From Anomaloglossus baeobatrachus (taxonomy: Eukaryota > Chordata > Amphibia > Anura > Aromobatidae): a stretch of 64,000 bases of DNA. The DNA lies in contig NC_134353.1 in assembly GCF_048569485.1 (NCBI RefSeq), positions 70,014,730 through 70,078,729 on the forward strand. Reading direction: 5' to 3'. The position numbers and the translations under genes are program-made. Numbering within the stretch: position 1 is the first letter of the stretch; the number at the start of each line of letters is the position of its first letter. Shown piece by piece: positions 22,759-33,709 of the stretch. A model generated the notes under the pieces. The model had not been told where the DNA came from, did not search any database, and saw nothing but the letters and a program-made list of their open reading frames with translations.

Positions 22759-23429
22759 GGCCTCCAACACACATCCATGCCGCCGGTACGTGTTTGGCAG
22801 TTTTTTCATGTACCGGCGGCACGGAGACACGTGGACCTATGTTGTCATTATTGTTTGGACACACGTAAGTATTTTGGAACGGAACGTGTGTCCGTTCCGT
22901 ACTTACGTGCGTCCGTGAATTGTTCACGCTGATATGTCCACGTATTCTCCGGCAGCACGGGTGTCACACGGCCCGCACCCGTACCCCACGGATGTAGTGT
23001 GGATGCGGTTCCGTGTGACACGCGCCGGCGAACACGTGTCATTAATTTTAAAATAAAAAAAAAACATACTCACCTCCACCAGCCCCGCAGATTCTTCCCC
23101 TGCAAACTGTTCCTGTCGGCCGCCGCTCGTTATGAGCGTGTAAAGGAGGTGGCGTGCTGTCACGGGCACTGATCTCCACCCCTCCGCTCGGCCGGAAGCA
23201 GCATCAGCGGGGAGTGGGCAGGGCTGGAGCCGAAGATCAGGACCCTGGACAGCAGCGCGGACCAAGTGAGTATGCAAATTACCGGTTCTCCGTGTGTTAT
23301 CGCGGATAGCACACAGAGAACACACGTGGACCGCACATACCTGAGACACGTACTTACCACACACAACACGCAGGGAAAACACGTGTCTCGCGGCACGTGC
23401 ATGTTTTTAACGGATGTGTGTTGGAGGCC
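22759..23429. mobile_element. Harbinger-like MITE, second family
   Basis: A 671-bp element with perfect ends GGCCTCCAACACACATCC and GGATGTGTGTTGGAGGCC and TAA duplications at 22756-22758 and 23430-23432. The CpG-rich arms contain several ACGTG words. It has no coding capacity. Confidence 0.86.
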
Positions 23430-24191
23430 TAAGAAAAAGATTCTGTCTTTCCACCCTACTCTATAGGGTGAGATTATTGCCACATACAGCACACAACCTG
23501 TATTTGTCAGGAATTCCTGCAGCTCCTTTAATGTTGCTGTAGGCCTCTGAGCACTATCTGGGACTAATTTTCTTTACTTTTCATTACATTTTGAGGGATG
23601 TCCTGTTCTAGGTAATGTCACTGTTATGCCAAATTTAAGCGACTTCTTGATAACCCCTCTTCACAGTATCCCATGAGATAACTAATTCCTTGGACAATTT
23701 TTCTACCCTTCTCCTGAATAATAACCTCCAACAATGACACCCCTCTGCTGTGTTGTTAGCTGTTTACGGACCATGGCTTTTGATGTAAAATGCAATTTAA
23801 TAGATGTAATGAAAATCCTACTTGAACAGATAAACTTTGGATGGGGTTAATCAAAATTATGGAAAATGATTGTGGCTGTATACTGACTACTATTTACCAT
23901 GAGCTATTGTGATTGGCTAATTATGAGCACAACCACACTCCCAATTATAATAGAGGGTTCATACAACCACATTAATTTAGAGTTTCTTATTTTTATTTTC
24001 CCTTTAAAATGATTTCAGTTTGTTCTCAATGGATTTGTACAGATTATGGGTACCATTAAAGGGAATCTGTCACCACTTTCGAGCTATGTAGCTTAATAAT
24101 ATTGGCAGACAGGATACAGAATGCTGAAAAAACTCATACCTGAATGCCTCATATCAGATGTGTTGTGAATAAATCATCTTTTATCCGTTTA

Positions 24192-25362
24192 CCGTATTTT
24201 TCGGACCATAAGACGCACCCTGGTTTTAGAGAAGGAAAATAGGAAAATAAAATTTTAAGCAAAAAATGTGGTCATGACACACTGTTATGGGGCGAGGATC
24301 TGCTGCTGACACTGTTATGATGGTAATGTCCCCAAATTCTCTACTAAGGTACCCCATCCTGGTTATGATCCTCCTGCCTTGTATATGATCCTCCTGCCTT
24401 GTATATGATCCTCCTGCCTTGTATATGATCCTCCTGCCTTGTATATATATGTCCCTCATCCTGGTATAGCCCCCATTCTGCTATACACTGCCATCCTGGT
24501 ATGTGCTCCCATCCTGCTATATACCCCATCCTGGCATATGGCCGCATCCTGCTATATACCCTCATCCTGGTATATTGTTGCATCCTGCTATATACCCCCA
24601 TCCTGGTATATGGCCGCATCCTGCTATATACCCCATCCTGGTATATGGCCGCATCCTGCTATTTACCGCATCCTGGTGTATGGCCGCATCCTGCTATATA
24701 CCCCATCCTGGTGTATGGCCGCATCCTGTTGCACACAAAAAAATAAACTTTTATACTCACCTTTCCTTGCTCCAGCAGCATCGCTTGTCCTCCCGTCTAT
24801 GCCAGCAGCAGCGCCGCTGACCTGTGTGGAGCCGGCCATGATCCCTGCAGCCTCACTCGTCCTCCTGTCTGTGCCGGCCGCGGCTGTACGCACTGCTAGT
24901 GTTCACACACAGCCGCGGCCGTCACAGACAGGAGAACGAGCGGTGCTGCAGGGATCGTGGCCGGTAAAGTATACTGATTCACTGCGCCCCGCACTGATGA
25001 TGATGCACGGGAGCAGTGAATACAGCCGCACATGATCACTCCAGGCTGTAGTTACCAGGGGTGATCACGTGGGCCGGCTGTTTATTATGCGCGCATCCCC
25101 CGCCCATCATCCCGCCCACCTCTCAACGCCGGCTTCAGCGCTCAGAGATGATGGGCAGGATGATGGGCGTGCATATGAAATGAGCGGGCCCACGTGGTCA
25201 CGGTAGGCGCTGCTGCAGCCTGCTCATGCCTCCGATGACACGCTCCACCGCAGCACCCTCATTCCCCGCATCCATGTCCTACATTCAGACTAGAAGATGC
25301 ACCCCCCATTTTCCCTCAACATTTGGGGGAAAAAAGTGCATCTTATAGTCCAAAAAATACAG
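24192..25362. mobile_element. Nested 1.2-kb TIR element (CCGTATTTTTCGGACCATAAG)
   Basis: The left end CCGTATTTTTCGGACCATAA and inverted right end CTGTATTTTTTGGACTATAA are flanked by TA on each side; a longer duplication cannot be excluded. The body holds minisatellites (24365-24735) and a GC-rich inverted segment around 24860-24930 (CCTGTCTGTGCCGGCCGCGG). No transposase is present, and the superfamily is unresolved. Confidence 0.7.
24365..24735. repeat. Two adjacent minisatellites
   Basis: Four copies of a 20-bp unit (ATGATCCTCCTGCCTTGTAT) are followed by about nine copies of a roughly 17-bp half-unit alternating CATCCTGGTATATGGCCG and CATCCTGCTATATACCC. The repeats keep several frames open, which is not evidence of a gene. 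Confidence 0.85.
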
Positions 25363-25956
25363 TAAGTAAATCAGTTCTTCCAGGCTATGGGGAGGATGCT
25401 GTCCAGAAGATAGCTCTGCCTCCACATTTCATTATCCATTTATGTTCCACCCTGGGCGATTGGCTTCATGTTGCTTCTGTTGAGGTAAGTCACTGGAACT
25501 TCTGCTCCAGGTGATCTCCAGTGCATAAGAAAGGTGCACTCAGATGAAATTACATGCACCAGTCGGGAGAAAACTTGGAGTGGAAGATCCAGAGACTTGT
25601 CGGCCCCTGAGCAGAACCAATGCTCAGAGAAGGGCAGAACACTGAAAATGAATGATGGCACTGGCAATGCCCAGATGTGAGATTATAAGACGAACACCCA
25701 ATGTCACATGGACACAGTGACACTGTGGGAGGTGATACATAGGATGATGAATTGCAGAGGTAGAGTTATATTCCAGGCAGCATCTTCCCCATAGCCTGGA
25801 AGAAATAATTTACCTAACTGGATAAAAGATGATTTATCCACAACAAGGCATCTGATATGAGTCATACAAGTATGACTATATGACTTTTTCAGCTTTCTAT
25901 AACCTGTATGCCAACATTAATAGGTTACATAGCTCAAAAGTGGCGACAGACTCCCT

Positions 25957-26350
25957 TTAAAGGAAATCTTATAATAGTATCAACCATCCTACACCATCTA
26001 TATGGACTTACAGGTCATAGAAAGTTGAATAAAATGATACCTTGATATCTGCAATTCAATGTCTTATTCCAGAGCAATCCAGAGTTTTTTTTTAATATGT
26101 TAATGAGCTATTGAGATCTATGGGACGGACACAGATCTTACTGAGAATCTGCCTCCAAAGCTTGCTTTATATGAAAGGGGGCATTTCCAGTGTGAGACAT
26201 TTAGATTTGCAGAGCAGACTGTCTGTCATTACATGTCTCATACTGGTACTTAAAAAGGCTCTGGAGGTAGATTCTCAGGGAAATCTGTATACAGCCCATA
26301 GATCTTAACAACTTATTTAAATATTAAGAAAAACATAGAATTCTCTGGAA
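25957..26350. other. Short intergenic stretch
   Basis: No gene is visible. A weak inverted relation exists between GCCTCCAAAGCTTGCTTTAT (near 26150) and AAAAAGGCTCTGGAGG (near 26250), which suggests one more eroded foldback repeat. Confidence 0.4.
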
Positions 26351-26353
26351 TAA

Positions 26354-26944
26354 GGCGGGCTTTGCACACTACGACATCGCAGGTGCGATGTCGGTGGGGT
26401 CATGTCGAAAGTGACGCACTTCCTGCGTCGCTCTCGATATCGTAGTATGTAAATACTTGATGATACGATTAACGAGCGCAAAAGCATCGTTATCGTATCA
26501 TCGGTGTAGCGTCGGCGAATTCCATAATTACGCTGACGCGATGGTCCGATGTTGTTCCTCGTTCCTGCGGCAGCACACATCGCTGTGTGTGAAGCCGCAG
26601 GAGCGAGGAACATCTCCTACCTGCGTCACCGCGGCTCCCGTCGGATATGCGGAAGGACAGGGGTGGGCGGGATGTTTACATCCCGCTCATCTCCGCCCCT
26701 CAGCTCCTATTGGCCGCCTGCCGTGAGACGTCGCTATGACACCGCACGACCTGCCCCCTTAATAAGGAGGCGGTTTGCTGGCCAGAGCAACGTCACACGG
26801 CAGGTGAGTGCATGTGAAGCTGCCGTAGCGATAATGTTCGCTATGGCAGCTATCACAAAGATATCGCAGCTGCGACGGGGGCGGGGACTATCGCGCTCGG
26901 CATCGCAGCATCAGCTTGCAATGTCGTAGTGTGCAAAGCCCGCC
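26354..26944. mobile_element. Harbinger-type CpG-rich MITE, copy 4
   Basis: A 591-bp element with ends GGCGGGCTTTGCACACTACG and CGTAGTGTGCAAAGCCCGCC and TAA on both sides (26351-26353, 26945-26947). It keeps the family blocks GGCGGGATGTTTACATCCCG and GACGTCGCTATGACACCGC. Confidence 0.88.
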
Positions 26945-26947
26945 TAA

Positions 26948-27867
26948 GATCTTTGATTGCAAATATCAAGGTATCAATGCCTTTATAGAAGCTTAGGAGG
27001 GATGATCCTATTGGCAGATTATTTTTAAAAGTCAAAAAAGTTCTAAAATGATTCTTCTTGGTATGATTTTTTTTTACATGACAAAAACCTGGCATTTTAA
27101 CAGAGGTGTGTAGACGTTTTATATCCCCTATATAATTGCTAATTTCAGATAATACATATTATTATGAGACTTTACTTAATATCAATCCCCCTTTAAAAGG
27201 GTCAATAATCTAAGGAAGGCAGTACAATGTAAAAATGGCAAAAGTTTTTAAATGTCATAATGCATCTAAGAAATTCGTACCATAATATAATGCTATATAC
27301 AGTGTCAGGAGCATTAATATTGGGGGGGCAGAGGTAGCTGTCTCACCGGGTCACATAGAGAAGGCCAAAGGCTCCTCTGCTACCTCAGCATTATAAATGT
27401 CCTATGGTAGGCAGAGAGCCTTGTTACAAATATTGCATTAGATCCAAAAAGCTTTGTTTTCTGGAGAAATGCTCAAGTTCCCCATTGACTTCCATTATAC
27501 TCAGTAAACGAGTACCGAGCATCAAAATGCACCCAACAGTTTGCTCATCACTGGTGCCTATTAGACAGCCCACTAGTTTATTCCTCATCACACCCCTGCA
27601 AAAGTAGGTAAAACATAAAATATGGGTGATCTCCAGTAATATCATTGATACAATGAGCCCACTCAAGTACAGGCATGGAAACTTTGCCTAAACCTATTTC
27701 TTGTTCCAATATTATTTTCTGAATATGAAATGAATGGGGATAGTAACCAAAGGGTTGATTTTAGATTACTAGTATAAGTAATACCATATATTAATAGCAA
27801 ATAATGTTACCCGCATGTAGCTTGATCCCAAATTTCCACATATGTAGATAAGGAAGAATTGTCTGGT
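26948..27867. other. AT-rich intergenic stretch
   Basis: No gene or recognised repeat end was found. Confidence 0.45.
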
Positions 27868-29396
27868 CACCTCGGATGAAATAAGTATTGAACGCGTCAC
27901 CAATACTCTAAGTAAATTTATTTGTAAAGGTGCTATTGATATGAATTTCTCAAACAATCCATCCAATCCACACAGGCAAAGAAATCAAACCATAGAATGT
28001 CCAAAAAATTAGGGATGTGTAATAAGGAAAAAATGACGTAGGGAAAAAGTATTGAACATGCTGACAGAACTGTAATTATTCTTCATACAAAAGCCTTTGT
28101 TGGTGATGACAGCTTCAAGATTCTTCATGTATGGAGAAAGTAGTCGCATGCATTGCTCTGGGGTGATTTTGGTCCATTCTTCCACACAAACACTCTACAA
28201 ACCCTGCTGTTCCGTTGGCTCCTTCTATCAGCTTTGAGCTTTAGATCCTTCCATAAATGTTCTATCGGATTCAGGTCAGATGATCGGCTCGGTCATTTTA
28301 GCAGTTTTATTTTTATTCTCTGACACCAATTGACAGTTTCCATGGCTGTGTGTTTGGGATCATTGTCTTGCTGAAATTTCCACCCTTGTTTCATCTTTAT
28401 CATCCTGGTAGTTGGCAGCAGATTGTTATCAAGAATTTGTCCATTCATCCTTCCTTCAATTATATGAGCTTTGCAAGCGCTTTATGCTGAATAAAAGCCC
28501 CACCTCATGATGCTACCGCTCCCAAACTTCACTGTTCATATTGTGTTTTGGGGGAGATTTGCCTTTTGGCCTCCAAACATGGTGTGTATTATGGAATCCA
28601 GAGTTCAATGTTGGTCTCATCTGACCAGACTATATTTTCCCAGTATTTCACAGGCTTGTCTAAATGTTGTTGAGCAAAGTTTAAAAATGCTTGAACACGA
28701 TTATGTTCAATAATTGAGTCTTGTGTGGAGACAGGACATGGAGGAGGAGTGGATTATTTATTGGTTTCTTTGAAACAATTGTATCTGCTGATTCCAGATC
28801 TTTCCGTAGCTCTCCACAGGTGGTCCTGGTTCTGATCTTTTCACTCCTCTGTCTGAAATCTTGCTAAGAGCACTTTGTTTTGGCCAGTTTATAGCAAAAA
28901 TATGTTCTTTTCACTTCCGGATTATGACCCAAACAGTGCTCACTGGAACCTTCAGTAGTTTAGAAATTCTTTTGTAACTAATCCCATGAGTATGTTTTGC
29001 AATAAGGTTGTGAAGGTCCTCAGTCAACTCACTGGTTTTACCAGTCATGAGATGTTTCTTGTGTGGTGCCTTGGTATTGAGACACCTTGAGCCAGCTGAT
29101 ATTATTATTCACTCAGTGGCAGGATTGCTTTCTAACTACTGATAGATTTTAGCTGGTGTCATGACTTTCCATGGCTTTTTGCACATATCTTTCTTTGTGT
29201 TTAATACTTTTTCCGTGTGTCATTTCTCATTATTACACATCACTACATTTATGGACATCTGTGGTTTGATTTCTTTGCCTGTGTAGATTGGATGGGTTGT
29301 TACCGACATCTGGAAAGAAATCCATGTTAATGGCACATTTAGAAATATATTTACTTAGAAAATTGATAACGTGTTCAATACTTATTTCATCCACTG
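27868..29396 (-). mobile_element. Decayed Tc1-like transposon E
   Basis: The right end CACTG adjoins TA; read from that side, CAGTGGATGAAATAAGTATTG is matched on the left by CGGATGAAATAAGTATTGAAC. The inverted arms are about 180 bases. Tc1-type minus-strand coding words are visible (on the plus strand: CGGATTCAGGTCAGATGATC and GGGATCATTGTCTTGCTGAA), but no frame longer than about 70 codons survives, so the transposase is ancient. Confidence 0.82.
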
Positions 29397-29518
29397 TAAT
29401 TGTTAGAGTATTTTCTTATCCAGTGAATGACTGCATCATCGAAATCAGTGGACCCAAAACTGTAGATAGCAATTTACCAGTAAAGTTCATGAATAAGTTG
29501 CTTTTGTTGTTGAATAGA

Positions 29519-30479
29519 GCTGGATTGGCAGAGGCTTCAGATACTGTATAGAAATGGTTATCAGCCATACCTGCATAACAATTCAAAAGGATGATTTTTC
29601 TGTAATTATTTAGCTCATACAAAGACAAGCCCAGCAATATCTTTACATGATCAGTCTGTCCCTCCGTTACCGAGAAGTCAGTATTTGACGTAATATTAAA
29701 AAAAAGCTGAAGAGCTATTTGTAGATCTGAAGCCTCCATCACTCCAGCTCAGGATCACCTTCTCCTGCTTGACTGATGGCCTTTATGAGGTGTGAATTCA
29801 GGCAAAGGGGTTATTAGTAAAGCAGAAGGAGGCAGAATAGAGCTGGAGTGGCAGAGGCTTCAGATATAGAAATGGCTTATCAGCCTTACTTGCATAACAA
29901 TTCAAAAGGCTTATTTTTCTGTAACTATTTAGCTCCTACAAAGACAAGCCCATCAATATCTTTACATGATCAGTCTGTCCCTCCGTTACCGAGAAGTCAG
30001 TATTTGACGTAATATTAAAAAAAAGCTGAAGAGCTATTTGTAGATCTGAAGCCTCCATCACTCCAGCTCAGGATCACCTTCTCCTGCTTGACTGATGGCC
30101 TTTATGAGGTGTGAATTCAGGCAAAGGGGTTATTAGTAAAGCAGAAGGAGGCAGAATAGAGCTGGAGTGGCAGAGGCTTCAGATATAGAAATGGCTTATC
30201 AGCCTTACTTGCATAACAATTCAAAAGGCTTATTTTTCTGTAACTATTTAGCTCATACAAAGACAAGCCCATCAATATCTTTACATGATCAGTCTGTCCC
30301 TCCGTTACCGAGAAGTCAGTATTTGACGTAATATTAAAAAAAAGCTGAAGAGCTATTTGTAGATCTGAAGCCTCCGTCACTCCAGCTCAGGGTCATCTTC
30401 TCCTGCTTGACTGATGGCCTTTATCAGGTGTGAATTCAGTCAAAGGGGTTATTAGTGAAGCAGAAGGAGGCAGAATAGA
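29519..30479. repeat. Three near-identical tandem units of about 319 bp
   Basis: The motif GCTGGAGTGGCAGAGGCTTC (first copy GCTGGATTGG) starts at 29519, 29842 and 30161, and again at 30480. Successive spacings are 323, 319 and 319 bases. The units differ at only a handful of positions, so the duplication is recent or being homogenised. Minus-strand frames starting MMEASDLQIALQLFFNITSN and MTEASDLQIALQLFFNITSN recur simply because of the duplication. Confidence 0.9.
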
Positions 30480-31250
30480 GCTGGAGTGGCAGAGGCTTCA
30501 GATATAGAAATGGCTCATCAGCCTTACTTGCATAACAATTCAAAAGGCTGATTTTTCTGTAATGGAGGGACATACTGATTGTATAAAGGTATTGCTGGCC
30601 TTGTCTTTGAATGAGCTAAATAGTTTGACACTCTGGAAGGGAAAGAGTTAAAGGGAATCTATTGACTGGATTTCACAGCCAAACTAGCTCATACCAAGAC
30701 AAGCCCAGCAATATCTTTATATGATCAGTGTGTCCCTCCTTTACTGAGAAATTGGCCTTTTGAATTGATATGCAAAATAAGGCTGATAAACCATTTCTAC
30801 GTCTGAAGTCTTCGTCACTCCAGCTCTGGGTCACCTTCTCCTGATTCACTGATGGCCTTTATGAGGTGTGAATTCATGCAAAGTAGGTGTCACTGAAACA
30901 GGAGGAGGCAGAATAGATCTGGAGTGGCAGAAGCTTCAGATGTAGAAATAGTTTATCAGCCTTATTTGCTGATTTCTCAGTAATGGAGGGACAGACTGAT
31001 CATGTAAAGGTATTGCTGGGCTTGTCTTTGTGTGAGCTAAATAGATTGGGACTCTCAGCCATTTGAATTGATATGCAAATAAGACTGATAAACCATTTCT
31101 ACATTTTAAGCCTCTGCCACTCAAGCTCTATTCTGCCTCCTCCTGCTTCAGTGACAACCCCTTTGCTTGAATTCATACCTCATAAAGGTCAAGCAGGAGG
31201 AGGTGAACCTGAGCTGGAGTGACAGAAGCTTCAGATCTACAAATAGCTCT
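30480..31250. repeat. Diverged and inverted copies of the 319-bp repeat
   Basis: Phrases of the tandem unit reappear in both orientations: AAAGACAAGCCCAGCAATATC as in the units, and ATTGCTGGCCTTGTCTTTG inverted. A TTAAAGGGAATCTATTGACTGG end at about 30652 looks like the left end of the TTAA-type foldback family, so the tandem array probably arose inside such an element. Confidence 0.6.
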
Positions 31251-31254
31251 TCAG

Positions 31255-31717
31255 TAGAGCTGAGCGAACCTGAGGTTTGGTGTTCGTAGCAAACACAGAC
31301 TCTACTATGCCAATGTATGTAAAGCACTATGGAATTAATAGCGCTATATAAATGAATAAAATTATTATTATTATTATTATTACTAAAAAAAACAGAGTTT
31401 CAGTTCAAAGTTCGTATGCTTTACATATGCAATGGCTTATGCGAGCATCGCTGTGCTCGGGTACGCTCAGTGCTTAGCCCTGTGCGAGCCACTTGCAGTA
31501 TATAAACAGTTTGGATATTGTGTGCAGCAAACAAAAAGGAAAAACCTGTCCACCCAACCCCGGAAGTGATGTGTTTATGGCTGACTGCATCTGGGCGGAG
31601 GACTGAACTGCCCAATTAGTGATGTCCATTGGTGTGTACGTCAAGTACGGGTCCCAAACCGAACGTTATCTAGAGTCCGTCGGAACCAGCCGAATCGAAC
31701 GGGTCCACTCATCTCTA
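31255..31717. mobile_element. hAT-type MITE with 8-bp duplication
   Basis: Target copies CTCTTCAG (31247-31254) and CTCTTTAG (31718-31725) differ at one base. Inverted ends are TAGAGCTGAGCGAACC on the left and GGGTCCACTCATCTCTA on the right. A second insertion-like fragment (31310-31382) lies inside. Confidence 0.75.
31310..31382 (+). repeat. LINE 3'-tail-like fragment with ATT repeat
   Basis: ATGTAAAGCACTATGGAATT followed by a GCGCTATATAAAT-like phrase and ATT repeats resembles the 3' tail of L2/CR1-group LINEs, as at 48480. No coding part is attached. Confidence 0.5.
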
Positions 31718-31909
31718 CTCTTTAGATTTATATGCATAATAATTCAACAGCTGTTTTTTCAGTAATGGAGTAAGGGTCTGGCCATGTAAAGATATTGGTG
31801 GACTTGTCTTTGAAAGCGCTACATGCACATATAGTTTTGAGGGTGAAATCTTGCCGACAGATTCCATCTAAAGCAAGAAACTTATGAGCTCAGCAAGCCC
31901 AATTACAGA

Positions 31910-32945
31910 TATGCATAAACTATATAAAGTGAAAGCTGCACACCAACTTCAGAGAAATATGAATAAGCATAACTGCTCTATAACACATAAAGAAATTAAA
32001 AATACAATTAGCCATATGAAAAATTGAAAAAAATGAAAAATGTGACATTGCATAACTGCTGAGGATTATTTGAAAAAAAGAGATATTTAGCTAATGTATA
32101 ATCAATTTGTTACTGCCCCATACCACTTCACGGTAATCTCTTATTTATTGGGTCCCTAACCAAATGTTACCTCCATGTGCGGTTAAAACCTGCTTGTGTG
32201 TATGAGTACCTAACCAAATGTTACCTCTATGTGCAGTTAAAACCTGCTTGTGTGCATGGGTCCCTAACCAAATTTTACCTCTATGTGCAGTTAAAACCTG
32301 CATGTGTATATAGGTCCCTAACCAAATGTTACCTCTATATGCGGTTAAAACCTGCATGTGTATATAGGTCCCTAACCAAATGTTACCTCTATATGCGGTT
32401 AAAACCTGCATGTGTATATGGGTCCCTAACCAAATGTTACCTCTATGTGCGGTAGAAACCTGCTTGTGTATGGGAAGCCAGGAACCTGGCTATATAGAAA
32501 ATTGAATAAACGTGGCTAAAGGGCGGGACTGGGTTCTCAGACAGAAAAAAACTGTATAACAATCAAAAAGACTGCTGGAAAACCATTGTAAATGTGAACA
32601 GGGTGCTAGCCAAAATATACACAATCTATATAAAGTGAAAGCTGCACACCAAATTCAGAGAAATATGAATAAGCATAACCCGATAAATAACAGATTACCG
32701 TGAAGTGGTTATGGGGCAGTAATGAATTGATCAATACATTAGCTAAATATCTCTTTTTTTCAAATCCTCAGCAGTTATGCAATGTCACATTTTTCAATTT
32801 TTTTCAATCTTTCATAAGGCTAGTTGTGTTTTTCATGTCTTTATGTATTATAAAGCAGTTATGCTTATTCATATTTGTCTGAATTTGGTGTGCAGCTTTC
32901 CCTTTATATAGATTGTGTATTTTTTAGCTAGCACCCTGTTCACAT
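31910..32945. repeat. Inverted-repeat element with internal minisatellite
   Basis: The left arm (about 31910-32150) and right arm (about 32688-32910) are inverted copies: GATATTTAGCTAATGTATAA on the left against ACATTAGCTAAATATCTC on the right. A second, shorter palindrome joins 32580-32690 to 32860-32965 (ACAGGGTGCTAGCC and its complement). The nested arms suggest a rearranged Penelope-type or foldback repeat; the superfamily is unknown. Confidence 0.75.
32153..32474. repeat. 54-bp minisatellite, six units
   Basis: The unit reads TCCCTAACCAAATGTTACCT followed by CTATRTGCGGTTAAAACCTG and a CATGTGTATATRGG tail. 54 is divisible by three, so both strands carry long repeat-encoded frames with an 18-residue period. 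I see no start context or domain that would make them genes. Confidence 0.92.
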
Positions 32946-33699
32946 TTACAATGGTGTTCCAGCAGTCTTTTTGATTATCAATTACAGATATACAATACAA
33001 GTCTGCAGAGAAGGATATTGCTGAATGGCCGCTATCAGCCCCAGAAAGCACAACTTAGGGGGAGATAGAGAGAAGTGGTGACAAAGCATAGGAGCCCAGC
33101 AGATCTTAGGGGAACAGTAATAACCATTCTAGACACTGGACGTACTGTATAATGGCTTATGCAGAATACTCCCAGTATGTTCCACTCAATAAAAGTGATT
33201 CATTTAGTTTCCCGACGTCCTTACAGGAAAGAAAACTGTGTACTTGCATTATAAATGGTTACATAACAAGGGAAAAAAATATCTGTCTTTGTACTGGAGA
33301 CGAGTGTAACATTTACTGTATCCAGTACTTAATAAACTTCTTCGTTCTCGTCTGTGGTTAATGCGAGTGAAAATTAACTGGATAAACCTGAGAATCTCCA
33401 GCACATAGCACAGCGGATAATGAAATTCTGTTCTTCTCATCACTAGACGTCGGCTATTTCTAATTAAAGTTTTGAGTCGGGCAAACACTTAGAATAAAAG
33501 AAGGAATGATACATTTTCATTAAATTAACCTGCCAAAAATTCTCATTAACTGGTTCAATAGTGCATCACAGATTACCTGTAAGCCAGACTCACTCAATAT
33601 TCCTTAAGAATTTTGCTGAAGTGGACAAAAACGGTAAAAGGAGACTCGGCAACAACTTGGCTATAAGGTAAGATTGATACATAAAGACTAATCATCAGT
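32946..33699. other. Intergenic stretch, nothing recognised
   Basis: Unique-looking AT-rich DNA without a supportable gene or repeat end. Confidence 0.45.
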
Positions 33700-33709
33700 A
33701 CTTACACGT

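Larger units (their letters stand above)
20150..24055 (-). mobile_element. Decayed Tc1-like transposon D carrying four MITEs
   Basis: Minus-strand Tc1 relic. Typical Tc1 words, read on the plus strand, include GCATTCAGTCTTTTTGGGTA, GTTGGATTCAGGTCTGAGC and CATAATGCTGCTTCTACCATG. On the minus strand the catalytic-domain block KHGRSSIMLW is visible at about 21351. The subterminal phrase CATAATCTGTACAA occurs near 20246 and inverted near 24040. The element has been swollen by MITEs at 20346, 21389, 21986 and 22759. Exact ends are uncertain. Confidence 0.75.
24060..25956. mobile_element. TTAA-flanked foldback MITE, copy 2 (interrupted)
   Basis: TTAA at 24056-24059 and 25957-25960. The ends AGGGAATCTGTCACC and inverted GACAGACTCCCT match copy 1, as does the arm CTTCCAGGCTATGGGGAGG. 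It has been enlarged by the element at 24192-25362. Confidence 0.82.

Noticed and set aside
24226-25035. Frames with repeated Tyr-Ile-Pro and Arg-Met motifs
   Set aside because: Encoded by the minisatellites at 24365-24735.
29416-30380. Two similar minus-strand frames beginning MMEASDLQIALQ / MTEASDLQIALQ
   Set aside because: Looked like a gene duplication, but they are simply units of a 319-bp non-coding tandem repeat.
32145-32455. 18-residue repeat proteins on both strands
   Set aside because: The 54-bp minisatellite unit is a multiple of three, which keeps frames open by chance.
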